From positions 83,349,501 through 83,413,500 of the forward strand of contig JAZBRS010000057.1 of NCBI GenBank assembly GCA_037176725.1: DNA of 64,000 nucleotides, given 5' to 3'. Of the stretch, positions 43,972-55,515 are shown one piece after another. The DNA comes from Posidonia oceanica. Lineage: Eukaryota > Streptophyta > Magnoliopsida > Alismatales > Posidoniaceae. Each line of letters begins with the position of its first letter. Positions within the stretch are counted from its first letter, which is position 1. The notes beneath the pieces are model-generated. The model did no database searches, was not told where the DNA came from, and worked only from the letters and a program-made list of their open reading frames with translations. The position numbers were made by a program, and so were the translations under genes.

Positions 43972-45419
43972 TGTAATATCCTAATTTTCCATAATATAAT
44001 TTGAGTTAGTTATTTTGGAAAATCATTTTCCCTGTTGTTGTTGTGTGTTGGTGTTTGTGTGTCTTTGGCGGTTTTGTTTCTGGCTCCTCAGTGTTGTTTG
44101 GTGTGGCCGAGAGAAAGTATGGGCTTGGTTGAAAGGAAGTTAGGGGCTTGTTTGTGGTTTGTGGAGAGAAAGGGAGAGAAATGCAATTTTTTCTCTTTTT
44201 CTTCCCGCACGTGCCTCTTCTCTTCTTTCTTCCCTTCTTTCTTTTCCTCATTTTCTTCCGCCACCGCTGCCGACTGCTGCTGCAACCCTTGAGATTGCCG
44301 GCGGTTGGAGGAGGAAGAGGAGGTGCAGTCGATGCTAGAGGAGCGCGGAGGCAAGCCAGTGTGAGGAGAGTGGTGCTCATCGGTCGGAGGAGGCAGGGTT
44401 GTTCGTCGGCCGATCGGAGTGGAGGTTGGGGTTCGCCGGTGTCGGTGCGTGTCCTCCCCTTCATTTATTTTTCTGAATTCATGCCTAAATGCCTTGAATG
44501 CATGTAATCCAGCTATGCCATGAATATTGTAGGATTTTATTTGGTTTTGAATGGTTTTTGGATGGAATGTGGATTGAATGGAAATAGGTTTTATTTGACC
44601 TCTTGAGCTTTATGATTTTATATCTTGATGCATGATGCATGGATTGGTTTGATTTTTGTGCCTTAGTGTAGAGCACTCGTGAGGCTTTGATTCTAGTATT
44701 TACTCATGATTTATGGGTTTTTGTGGTGAGATCGGTTGAGGTTCCCATCTCGAGCGATTTGTTTTGGGTTCTGTTTTGGTTTTCTGAAATCACCCAGATC
44801 GGTACGCCCTTTTTGATCAGTATGTCAATTTCTGTAGAAATCGGTACAACCGACCAATATCAATGTCCCGTTTTGCCATCAGTTTTAGGCCAGAACCTGA
44901 TTTCGGTCTGCTGAAATCGATCGATCTGCCGATTTCTGCGTGGATCGGTTCGACCGGTGGATTTGGTTCTACCGAATCAAGGATTTTCGGTCGACCGGTG
45001 GCATTTTCGGTGTGCCGTTTTTGGTCTAAACCTGGACTCGGTACCCACAACGGTTGATCGGTTGATTTGGTTCTCCCGAACCTGGGATTTTCGGTCGACC
45101 GGTGGCTTCACTGTAAATTATGATGTTTATTGCTTTAGTAAATGTTTTTGCTGCCGTTTGCCGTGGTTTTGGGTGGCACGTACTGGGTGACTTAGATGTC
45201 ACTCACGCGTGTTTTGTGTTGATTTTCAGGTGCAGGGTCGAGGTACAGTCCAGCCTGGTGCTTGTCTAAGAGCCACGTAGCCGCACACTGGGGATCTTGG
45301 GAGTATTTTAATAGTTTTGTAAAAGATTTAAATTTATTCTCAAATGTAATTAATTGTTTATCTCTTTTAAATATCATTTGGGTAGTTTGATGCTATTTTG
45401 GTCGCGCTGGGGCGTGATA
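43972..45419 (+). repeat. E2 3' LTR (1,448 bp)
   Basis: It starts TGTAATATCCTAATTTTCC and ends GGGGCGTGATA; the 5' LTR ends in GTGACA. Only the last about 310 bp can be compared with the 5' copy. 44,745-45,110 is packed with ATCGGT/ACCGAT words and has a two-copy 104-bp direct repeat (44,960 and 45,064) with the palindrome CGGTCGACCG. A C/T-rich stretch lies at 44,185-44,260. Confidence 0.85.
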
Positions 45420-46080
45420 GAACCAACTTGAACCCCACCAGTCGTGCTCGCCGGCCATGCCCCAATAGCCCGCGCCGCACCTGCCACCACCCATCCCGTG
45501 CGAGCCTCGCCGCACGCGGGCCTGATGCAGCCATCCCAAGCCATCATGGCCCGAGCCCATCGCCGAACCGTCCCTGCCGGCAGACCCCTATGGCCGCCAA
45601 CGACGTGGCAAGGGGCAGAAGAAGAAATGCAGGGAAGGGGGAGAAAGTGGGGCTCACCATTTCACGCAACCCGCCGGAGTCATCGCCGCACGTCCCCACC
45701 CACTGCCGCAAGCCGCCGCACACCGCACACGCCGTGCGCCACGCCCGTGCGTCCTCGCCGCGCATGCCCAGTCGCTGTGCTCACGCCCGCTCGCCCCGCC
45801 TTGCCGGAGAGCCAAGCCCTAGCTGCCGGAAATGAGGGTGGAGGAGGAGAGGAGGTCCCTCGCGCACTGAGAAGAGAGGAAGGAAGAGGGGGCACGAGCA
45901 GTTGAGGGGAGGCACACAGGTTTTCTTTTTAAAGAATGTGTTTGGAACTTAGCTTATGAACGAAAAATAAATGAATAGTGGCATTGGATTTAACTTGAAT
46001 ATGCTTGATGTTTGGGAGCAATGGTTTGTATCGCATTGAAGTGTGGCGACGTTTGATCCAACAGGTCCCACTACATTTTA
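45420..46080. other. Unassigned GC-rich stretch, then AT-rich transition
   Basis: 45,420-45,905 is very rich in CCG/CGC with open frames on both strands that are compositional (Ala/Pro/Arg/His-rich). No domain, start context or splice structure supports a gene. It could be flanking LTR or host DNA that received E2. From 45,910 the sequence becomes AT-rich without features. Confidence 0.4.
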
Positions 46081-46129
46081 GAACGCTACTCCATTCCTGG
46101 CAAATTCATATCTAGGGTCTAGAATGCAA

Positions 46130-47010
46130 TTTACTTAGCAAAATTATAGTTACACCTCCAACTTTTGCAATATCGTGCCAGTGCTCCACGCCCGGCAAGA
46201 ATTGCCATGCACTCCCTAGGCTCAAAAGCAATTGTCAGAAAGCCCTCCAAAGCGGTAGATTTGCAGAATGCCCCTCTACTTAAGAAAACTGCAGACAGGC
46301 CCTTAACTTTTGCGGAAAGGCCAGAATCACCACCAGTATTTGGCAGAACGGCAGTCATACCTAGCATGGATGCACAAGGTACTCATCAGCATTCGTCGCT
46401 TCGACAGCAGAGCAGCAGAATTGGGTAGAGTTGCAGAATTCCCCGCAAGTTCTGAAATTGCAGATAAATCCCTAACTTTTACAAAAGCACCAGATTTGCC
46501 TCAAACTCCGGTAGAAACTCAGTTAGGCCTCTCCAAGTCATGACAGGCCGCGATGGTCAGAAGCAGCTAGCAGAAATTGCAATGCAAGGGAAAATTGCAG
46601 GAAAGCCCCTATAGTTTATTAGAACAATTAGAGCCCCCGCAAATCAGCGTCGGAATCACTCGGAGTGATTCCCAGGTAGAATACTCAGGCACAGCATCCA
46701 TCAGTCGCCCCTGGGATAGGCAGAATCGCTGAGCCCCATAATTAGGAAATTTGTAATGATGCCCCTACTTTTCCGTGAAACTACGGAATCCCCCCTACAA
46801 CACTCTACACAACTACTAGCATAACCGCAGAGCCCCCTTAGCCTGATATATCCTTCTAAGCATGTAAGAACCAAGCAGGAGCACAGAGACCCCATAGCTG
46901 GGTAAACTTGCAGCAACACCCTCGCATTCGGCATAATTGCACATATGCCCCTATCCGAACAGAAGCCACAGGCTGCCGCTCAAAGCAATGCAGTTGCAGA
47001 CTGGTGATAT
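46130..47010 (+). repeat. R1: degenerate units with TTGCAG and CCCCTA words
   Basis: Diverged repeats of about 45-90 bp, each with a TTGCA(G/A)-like word followed by GCCCCT(A/C) and CTTTT. They resemble the units inside S1 (37,960-38,910), although here they lie upstream of the polypurine tract. Origin unclear. Confidence 0.55.
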
Positions 47011-47167
47011 GTCCTTTTGCTCGGTTTGACACCCCTAACTGTCACGGGACTGTCTATGGACCTCTGCCATGCCTCCCGGTTTTGGTACTCCCGTTGTCTC
47101 CAGTCGATGAGTCTGGAACTCATCCCGTCGAGCCCTCTTTTCGGTCGGTGAGTCCGGAACTTCCTTG

Positions 47168-47690
47168 CTTGCCTCTTTGCGACTTCGCTCCGGGCAGACG
47201 AAGTCCTACTTCTTTGCTTCCTCGCTCCGGGCAAACAAGACCAAATTGCCTCTTTGCGACTTTGCTCCAGGCGGACGAAGTCCTGCTTCCTTGCTTCCTC
47301 GCTCCGGGCAGACGAGGACCAGCTTGCCTCTTTGTGACTTCGCTCCAAGAGGACGAAGTCCTGCTTCTTTGCTTCCTCGCTCCGAGCGGACAAGGACCAG
47401 CTTGCCTCTTTGCGACTTCGCTCTGAGCAGACGAAGTCCTGCTTCTTTGCTTCCTCGCTCCATGCGGACGAGGACCAGCTTACCTTTTTGCGACTTCACT
47501 CCAGGCAGACGAAGTCCTGCTTCTTTGCTTCCTCGCTCCGGGCGGACGAGGACCAGCTTGTCTCTTTGCGACTTCACTCTGGGTGGACAAAGTCTTGCTT
47601 CTTTGCTTCCTCGCTACGGGCGGACAAGGACCAGCTTGCCTCTTTGTGACTTCGCTCTAGGTGGACGAAGTCCCGTTTCCTGAATCCTCA
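47168..47690 (+). repeat. R1: 78-bp tandem array, about seven copies
   Basis: The word GCCTCTTTGCGAC (or a variant) recurs at 47,171, 47,248, 47,326, 47,404, 47,482, 47,560 and 47,638, a period of 77-78 bp. Each unit has two CGCTCC(G/A)GGC(A/G)GACGA(A/G)G-like halves. As 78 is a multiple of three, long frames are open on both strands without being genes. Confidence 0.92.
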
Positions 47691-47699
47691 CTCCGTGCA

Positions 47700-48407
47700 G
47701 ACGAGGTCCAGCTTGCTCCTTTTCTGGACTGGCAGCCCTAACTACCCGGGTGACATCCGTCAAACTGTCAGGCTTATCTTCCCAATGCCAAGAGCGTTTA
47801 AGCCACCCCTACCAGGGGCATCTTTTTCGCTGCCTTGGTGTCGTGCTCTTTCCTTGTGCGGGTCGGTAACCCGAACTACCTGGACGACATCCGTCATATT
47901 GCCTGACGCTTTCCTTTCTCGAGTTGATAGCACTAACTATCCAGCGATGAGTCCATCAACTCCTTAGGCCGATAACCCAAACTATCCGGTGTTAAGTCCG
48001 TCAACTCACCACTCATTGCACCATATAGCATTACATCAATATCATCGCATTGCATTTTTATCAACACACGGCATCGCACACCTACATATGTCCCCAACGG
48101 AGCCAGCATCGCATGCATCAGCATTACATTAGCATCGTCGTTTGGAGCCATGCAAGGCTCAGCGCGTAGCATCAGCTTCACTATTGCATGCACATCGCAC
48201 GGACCCACACATCCTCAGTGGAGTTCAGCACGCATGAGCATTAGCATTGCTAGCATAGCATCCGCATTTGCATCGCGGCAACGAGCCATGACTTTCGGTG
48301 TATCCGCCGGATAAGTGACTCACGCCAATAGCTAACTCTCCCATCGACTCTTGGTGGAGTATCTTTGTCAACCCTGAGCAGCAGCCTTGGTCCCCTCGAC
48401 CTTGCTC
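47700..48407 (+). other. R1: region between tandem array and polypurine tract
   Basis: Non-coding. 47,725-48,010 has four diverged units with AACTA(C/T)C(C/T)(C/G)G, followed by GACATCCGTC or GAGTCCATC. 48,010-48,280 is rich in CATCGCAT/AGCATT words, similar in style to the GATGC-rich part of E3 at 18,260-18,470. Confidence 0.5.
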
Positions 48408-48419
48408 AGGGAGGGGCAC

Positions 48420-51001
48420 CCTAATTCCGTAGTCAATCGTCAGCAGGGTTCTCCGGAAGAATGTGCTTGGAAGCGGCAGACCCCACCTTTTCAGCCCAAA
48501 CCTACCCAACACCTTCAAAACTTACCTAAAACCTATCACACCACCACCCTTCATAGTCCAAAGCCCATTTGGTGGTCCAAGTCCAGGGAAACGAGCTTGG
48601 AATCCACTGCAACAGCCCCTGTCTAGAGCATGCACGATTTGCATGCGCGGGGTTGCTGCACGTGATTGGTGCACGGTGCCCTGTGCTAGTTGAATTTGCA
48701 GAGTTTCGCGCACTCCGTTGACCGATGTTGCGACCCTGCATCTGACACGCACAGCCCTGGGCACCTACCCTGGACTGCCATCGACCCCATGCATCCATCC
48801 CATCCTCGGCCAACTACCCTGTTTGCCCCTAGTCGCCTGCAAAAGCCACCCCCTTCACGTGCACTGTGCCTCGCCGCCTGCAACTCCTTCGTGCACAGTA
48901 CGAGCCCCTTTCAGCGCCTCTATGTCGCACGGCCTGGCACCAACCACCCTCTATCCGTCTGCCACGCTCCCGCAACACACCACCTCCCTCCACATGCGAG
49001 AGTGGCTGTGGCAGACCAAAATCGGCCTCCCACCCATTGAGAAGGACTCCCCGGCATTATGAGTTTTTCCCCCCCAAGCTTCTTCGAGAGATCCAGAGTA
49101 CTTGAGCCCCCTCACAGCCTCCCTGAGCCTTCCAGTGAGCGAGTGCAATTCCCTCGAGTGTTCCCTAGCCTCGCACAGTCCCGCCGGCCAAGTTCCGAGC
49201 CACCCCACCTCCGGATTGATCCCGCGAGCATCGGAGAAGACACAACCCCTCCACATGTAGGTAGCTCCTCCTCCCTTGAGCCAGGCTTGTCCCAGTTGGC
49301 AATGTAGAGGTTTCCTAGCTTTTCCCACGCTTAATTGCATTGCATTCCCCTGTTTTCCCCCATTGCATCCCGTCTCCGGCAACGTCCGCCACCCACATGA
49401 GGTCGTCTGGCCATTGAATGCGTGGCACGGCCGGTCTCAGAGTGCATTTGGCTTTTTCCTCGCATGCCGCAACATCCCCCACTCTTCCTTGACCTCCACC
49501 ACGCCCTAGGGGAGCTCACGAGCTCACGACCATCTCAATGGTCGGCGGAACTCGCGAGTTCCGGCGTACAAACATGGAGTCACGGAGGGGTTTAGTTGGT
49601 CGTATTCCACATTGCATAGTTTCCCCTAGTTGACTCCTCTCTTCCCCCACACCTGCTAGCGCCCCAGGTGGCCTCCTGCATGCTCCCGACCTCCCTCGTG
49701 GCCGGATGGGTGCGTAGATGGCCAACAACGGCAAGTTGGGTGGAGGGGAACTTCCAGTGGTTTGTTTTCACTTCTGTTTGCATCCTCGCCTGCATCTCGC
49801 CTCCCCCAAGCCTCCGTTGAGTCATGCATAAGTCCCAGGAGCTCCCCGACCCTCTCCATGGCCGCCGGAGTTCCGGGCCGTTAGCGATGAAACCCATTAG
49901 GTGGGGGGGGATTATTCAGCGGACCACGTCGTCAACTCTTGGCATGCTTGTGTTCCTGGATGCTTACTTTTGCTTCCTCGATCGTTTCATGGCTTTTTCT
50001 AATCGGTTTGGTCCCCCATTTAAGTGATGAAAGTCCACTGTCAGGAGCAAACTGGTGCGCATCGCTCATGTGTGTGTTGCATGCACGGTTTCCCAAGCCC
50101 TGAACAGTAGACAAAGCTTTGCATTGTCACTTTCCTTTCGTTTTCCATAGCATTGTCGCCTTGATTTGGCCTCTCGGCATGTTTGGTCGATGCTCCACAG
50201 CATCATCGCTTTAAGATCCTTATTTCCTTTTTACGTTGGCTTGATCCACACTCACTTGCATGCTTTCCTTTCCATGCTTGCGCACCTTTAGTTTTACCTT
50301 TAAATCTTCATCTCGTGCATGATTTTGGCTTCCCTAAGCATAATAGGTCGTTTGCAATGTATTCCTAAGCAATGAAGTCTATTGTCTGGGCCAGTGAATA
50401 TCATGTGCGTGTTGCATGCATGGATTTCACAGGACCTAGACAGGTTCTGGACTAAGCGCTTCCTTGTTTGTTTCCGTCGTTTTGGTTTTGGCCTTGCATA
50501 TCTGAGTCATAAGCATATTGCCCCTTTATGTTTTCAAGCATGCATCACATCTTTTAGCATTTCTTGGTATTCCTCACGTTTTCAAAGCATGATGCATATC
50601 GCCTTCGGCATATATTAATCGGCATGGATAGCCTACATTAGCCACAAATGAGCGGATTGGCCTAGAAAGACCGACTTCCTCAGACGTATCGAGGGTGCCT
50701 AACACCTTTCCCGTGCGTAACAGGAGTCCTTACCCTTTCTCTGGACCGCAATGACCTTATGTCGTACAAATTTGGGTCGGATTTGCAAGTTTTCATATCG
50801 CATGAGTTTTCTCGCGTGTCTCCCGCATTCGATTTTCCTAGTCTTCTGGTTTTAATAGATTAGGTGGCGACTCTATTTTTTTTCTTTCTTGGTTTTCCTC
50901 TGCATTCGCCTGTTTTCCTGTGTTCTCACCCTAGTTGAGTCCTCCTCGGATGCACCGCTGGCTGTGGTCGACCGCTCTCGGGCCCCGCAGGGCCGACCGC
51001 A
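48420..51001 (+). repeat. R1 3' LTR (about 2.6 kb, start uncertain)
   Basis: It lies directly after the polypurine tract and ends near GACCGCA at 51,001. Box I is at 50,660-50,756 and box II (TTAATAGATTAGGTGGCGAC) at 50,852-50,873. A clear TG start is not visible, so the 5' end is damaged or mutated. Many small Pro/His/Ser-rich frames at 48,460-49,900 reflect a C-rich composition. Confidence 0.65.
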
Positions 51002-51547
51002 TTGATGGTCACACACATATTTTGAAAAGAAAAGAGACCTTGGTTTTAAAAAGGCATATTTTAAGGGATTTGTGCTTGTGAGGCAATAGTGGAATGCCTC
51101 GTTGTGATTCTGTGGCATCATGCTAAGATGCCTGCTTTCTGAGGTTTTCCTGGGTGTGGTTTCTAAGATGCACGCCTAAGAGGTTTTGTGCATCACATCT
51201 TTGGTGGTTTTAGTCTTGGCATGACTTTTGAGTCCAGCTTTCTAGTTTTATTCATTTTGGATTTTGTTTAGGTTAGGTGTGTGTTGGGTGACCTTTTTAG
51301 TGGTCACTCATTTGTGTTTTTTTTTATGCTTTTCGTAGGTGCAGGTTAGGAGTAGGTTTAGCTTGCTAGTGCATATATAGAGGAGTCACTCTACCACACA
51401 TCACGGGTTCTGGGTAAGTATGTTGATTAATTTTATTTCTATTGATTATGTTAGTTGTTAGTGATTATGTATTTGGATTCAGTTTTAGTATTGATATATA
51501 TAAAAAAAAGGAGTAGCTAGCTTAGGAGTGACGGCAGGTGCGTTACA
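51002..51547 (+). repeat. R2: 3' part of a chromovirus-like LTR
   Basis: The block from GTGTTGGGTGACC (51,270), through GTGGTCACTCATTTGTG and TAGGTGCAGGTTAGG, to GCGTTACA (51,547) follows the same order as the E2 LTR (TACTGGGTGACTTAGATGTC, TCAGGTGCAAGGTCGAGG, GCGTGACA) with much divergence. It is therefore a related but older LTR. No PBS follows it. Either its 5' part was lost or R1 inserted in it. Confidence 0.6.
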
Positions 51548-53100
51548 GTTCACAACCCAAATACACCACTTATTGTATTACTTAACACCAAACAATTGAC
51601 ACTAACCACAAACAACTACTGGAGCACACTGCATTGCCATGGTTGGGCTACCTTGTGAGGAACCCTTTTGTCTCGAATTATGAAAATCCTCAAACATCGT
51701 CCACCAAAGGACATTACCAGAAGTGAGCCACATGCATATCACGCTCTGGCCAAACCATTGTGTGTGTACTCTCTACGCCCTCTAGGGTTGTGCTTGACCA
51801 CCCGAAGTCTTTCACTTGACCCCTGGTCCCACCAACACAATCTGATTCACATTCTTAGTTCTAAACTGAAAAATCAAATCATTTCCATATCATTTTCAAA
51901 TTCTTTTCATATGAAAATCATTAAAAAACCATACACCTCAATGTAGCCTATTCTCAAGTACTAAACATAATCATATCCATGTCCCTACTTCAAGATGGTT
52001 CATACATCCCTGCAAGTAACGAGAATCACAACATAGACAGCATATCATATGTACACATACAAAAAACAAAACACAACAGGTCATTGTATCAATCTTCATA
52101 ATCAATAACACAAAACTACTAATTCTGAAATAAAACATGATAGGCAAATTTGTTGTAAAGAAAAAGATGAACGCAACAAGAACACATTCAAATTTTAGAT
52201 AAAAAAGATAGATGTGAAGCTTATGAAATTCCCTATCCAATGAATCTAATTTTGCTGAGTTCCAATAAGTAAAACTCTAGTTATGGCCAAAACAAAGTAG
52301 CATCATCAGACAACAACTTCTCGCTATAAAATAACCTGATTCTGTGTCGAACGACACCAAAACTCACAACTTGCAACAAGTAAGCACATAGGAATAAATC
52401 TATAATGTTCATGAGCTAAATAACAACATTTCCATAATTTTTACATCACAAATTCAAGACTGCAAAGTCAAATCTAAAAATCAGAAAACATAAAATCGAT
52501 ACAAATGACGAAAATCAAAATAAATCAATACCCAATGCCTAAGCATGCTCTTTAGATACCAAACACCTAGCTCCCTTGGAAACAATGCTCGATAAAAGCA
52601 CATACCTTGCATTTGAAGATAGATCGAATGCAACCACAACAAGCAGCACCCTCACTTCTCCCCAACTCTGATCACACCCAAAATCTGTTGATACAACAAC
52701 CACAAAACACTACCACTAACCACCCAACAACAAGGATAATCATAGACAAGGAGAAAAAAAATCTGAAATACTAGATCTACACTTCTTCTCTTCACAATGG
52801 TAGCTCCACAACAAGAATGAGGAGTGAGGAGGAGAGATCCGTCTAGTAGTAGCCACTCACCACTGACTGCCATTCCTCCAAAAGCCAACGCCACCACAAC
52901 CAACAGTAGCGCAGTAGCAATCTCGTCTTTCTCTTCTGTCTTTTTCCCTTCTTCTCTCTTCTCTTTGTAGCAACGATAGGCAACAACATCAACAGTAGCA
53001 AACATCAACATCCGGTAGCTCCCTACCTCTCCCCTTTCTCTTCTCCTCTCACGCACACCTAGACTTGTCAATCCGTGACACGACAAAACAACAAAATAAA
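51548..53100. other. No supported gene; possible LTR remnant
   Basis: AT-rich sequence with a minus-strand frame of 144 codons at 52,652-53,086 (Leu/Val and Lys/Glu/Arg blocks) that shows no domain. The composition and layout on the minus strand (polar run, then a T-rich tract with splice-like AG) recall leader parts of chromovirus LTRs, but I found no LTR mate, PBS or target duplication. Confidence 0.35.
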
Positions 53101-55507
53101 ATTTAGTAATAATTTTTTTTAGCTATTTTGAAATATTTATGTGATTCATGGTTAATGAACATAAGTTTATTTTGACACGATTGGACACCGATTGGACCAA
53201 TTATTACACATTTAACATTGATAATGGATTATTAAGCATATTATTACCAAATTGAATACAAATACATTTTATACATGTTTGAAATTATTGTATTATTAAT
53301 AATCAAATATAATTTTTCAATAATACAAGAAATATTGGTAAAAAAAAGATAGACACAATAACACGATTAACCTGACACGATAAGTACACTACACGAACCA
53401 ATTAATAGATCTACGCACACCCTCTCTTGTCCTCTTTTGTTTCAGCCGTCCCGCATTTCCCTCTCTCTTCCTTTCCTAACTTATCACTTGGGCCAAGTTT
53501 GCATCCCACCTTTGATCTCCACCACCCATCTTCATCATACCATACCAACATCACTACTCCAATGCACAATCTAATAAATCATAGCTGATCATGCACAAAT
53601 GGATTTACCAAATATTGAATCACCATCATTTTGAATAACCACAAGTTATATACATAATATTTAGTCCCATTGATCATCAAATCAAATCAATTCAAGTTCC
53701 AATTAATATTTCTCCTCATCTCAAAATTCGATAGGAAAGCACGATACTACTAAATCCAATTTAGGATAATTAACATCGTTTGCCCAACTACAATACATTA
53801 ATCAAGCAAATAAGTTTAATACACGCTTAAGATTATTTAAGTGTACAAAATCAATGTTAAACACCAAAACAAGCTGTCAACACCAAAAATAACATAATCA
53901 CTAATTAATTACCATTAACCATGATTAAGTAGGAAAACTAAAGTTCAAGATATTACAAAAGTACTATATCACATATGGATGAATATTTATACAAGCACAA
54001 GACGAAGTACTATCTGTTTTAAAATAATGTTCACTTAATATTCATACAAATAATTTTTTCTCAATTATTCACAAAAATCAGAAAAAACATTGACTGAATA
54101 TGCAGACAAGTGTATTCACTCTCTTGTATCAGACTATTCACTCAATTAGGATAAGTACATATACTTAATTATGAATAGGTATTCCTTCGGCATGGGGTTG
54201 GTGGAGATGATCGACGAGGGGGGAGGGAGGGGATTTGATTTGAGGCAGGAGGAAGTGATCTCCTAGAGAGAGGGAGCCGTCGATATGTGTATTTATACAT
54301 GTGAGAATCCTAGAGAGAGGGAGCCATCGGTATGTGTTTATACATGAGAGAGAGAGAGAGAGAGAGTAGACCTAAAAGGATTGATTAAATGTGATTTTCT
54401 ATGGATCCTAGTAAAATATTTAAGATCCACATAAGAAAATATTAAACGATGAAATCTACAAAGATACACAAATCGACATATATGTGACAACTTACTTTCT
54501 CAACCATGAAAAAATTTAAAATGACGTATAACGACTAATATAATAGTCGATACCAAGAAAACAAGGATACACAAACATGGAGGACCATAAAACAACTTAT
54601 CACTCACTATCTTGCTCATTGAAGGAAATTGACCTTAATATCATGTTCTCCTCCTTTATTCTTTATTTTAGGTAGGAAAAAAATGGGCAAAAATGCTAAA
54701 CATAAACATGGTGCCTTATAAATGCTAAAGCCCATTACGAGTAGAATTAAAGTGCAAAAATCTCTTCACTATCCCCTGCTTTTGGAGAGCCTAAGCAAGG
54801 TGTCGAAGTTTTGTTAGAAAGTGAATCGATGCTACTCCTATTTCTAAAATCGAGCTATTCAGACAATGATGCAGCCAAGTGTTGTGTATGTATCAATGAA
54901 GTGACAAGCACAAATGTAGTAATGCTATATGGTCAAGGATAATGACTCTAATCTCGTTGATTCGTAAGCACCACGAGAAAAAGCTTAGTAGTAAACTACT
55001 TGCAAAACAACCATATCAAATCTACCAAATGCCGTTGCCAAACCACAATGGTGGAAAAACATAAAATATGGTGTGCAATAAACCAACTCAAGAAGCTAAA
55101 TTACATTGTGCTTCCATAATCTTTAGCAGAGTTCAAATCCTAGTATCAACAAGACAACAGCTATCATTTCAAAGAAAAATGTGGTGTGCAATAAAGAGGA
55201 GACAATGGGAGACTTCAATGTCATTTATGAACCATTAAGCAACCGTAATTGATAGGACGAGTAAAGAGCAGAGTATTAAATTTAGTGCAAGTTTGTATTC
55301 ACAATAGGTCGCCCGTATGTTAGAGTCATCTTTAAATAAGGAATAAAACTACATGTCTACAATAGGAAGAAGTACAGCATTTTGATCTCATTATAATTAA
55401 AATTTCGAACATTTAGGCACACTAGTCTCGGATTTATGATGTGGTTACGGAAGAAGGATGCAAAGCATGAAGGTGAATTGTAATCTTAGAGTTTAATAAG
55501 TGGATTA
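53101..55507. repeat. AT-rich intergenic DNA with a GA microsatellite and a 47-bp duplication
   Basis: No gene seen. CCTAGAGAGAGGGAGCC units start at 54,262 and 54,309 (47 bp apart, followed by ATATGTGT... TTATACAT in both), and a (GA)n run lies at 54,346-54,366. The remainder is featureless AT-rich DNA. Confidence 0.6.
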
Positions 55508-55515
55508 TCTATATG

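Larger units (their letters stand above)
10533..45419 (+). mobile_element. E2: chromovirus (Tekay-like Ty3/gypsy), split by E3
   Basis: A plus-strand element with LTR end, initiator-Met PBS, gag, protease, reverse transcriptase, RNase H and the first half of integrase (to 14,736), then the second half of integrase, chromodomain, polypurine tract and 3' LTR (43,037-45,419). E3 fills the gap and is bordered by GTATG at 14,732-14,736 and 43,037-43,041. Without E3 the visible part is about 6.6 kb. Clade assignment rests on two CCHC knuckles, the domain order and the C-terminal chromodomain. It carries several TAG stops and at least one frameshift. Confidence 0.92.
46080..51001 (+). mobile_element. 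R1: 3' end of an old Tat-like element
   Basis: In plus orientation: an internal non-coding part with tandem repeats (46,130-48,400), a polypurine tract AGGGAGGGGCA (48,408-48,418) and then an LTR to about 51,001 (GACCGCA). The 48,290-48,420 region parallels the sequence next to the E3 polypurine tract, and box I and box II are in the right order near the end. No coding domain remains. The left limit is uncertain. The right end is followed by LTR R2. Confidence 0.7.

Noticed and set aside
45398..45905. Ala/Pro/Arg-rich frames on both strands
   Set aside because: Composition of a GC-rich stretch; no motif, no splice structure, frames overlap on both strands.
47165..47683. 172-codon plus frame and 123-codon minus frame of repeated residues
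   Set aside because: A 78-bp unit keeps any open frame open; this is repeat arithmetic, not a gene.
52652..53086. 144-codon minus-strand frame
   Set aside because: Mixed polar and hydrophobic low-complexity sequence with no recognised domain; more likely leader or LTR remnant.
53060..53410. Possible DNA element with GTCAATCCGTGACACG-like and CGTGTAGTGTACTTATCGTG-like ends
   Set aside because: The ends pair poorly and no target duplication was found.
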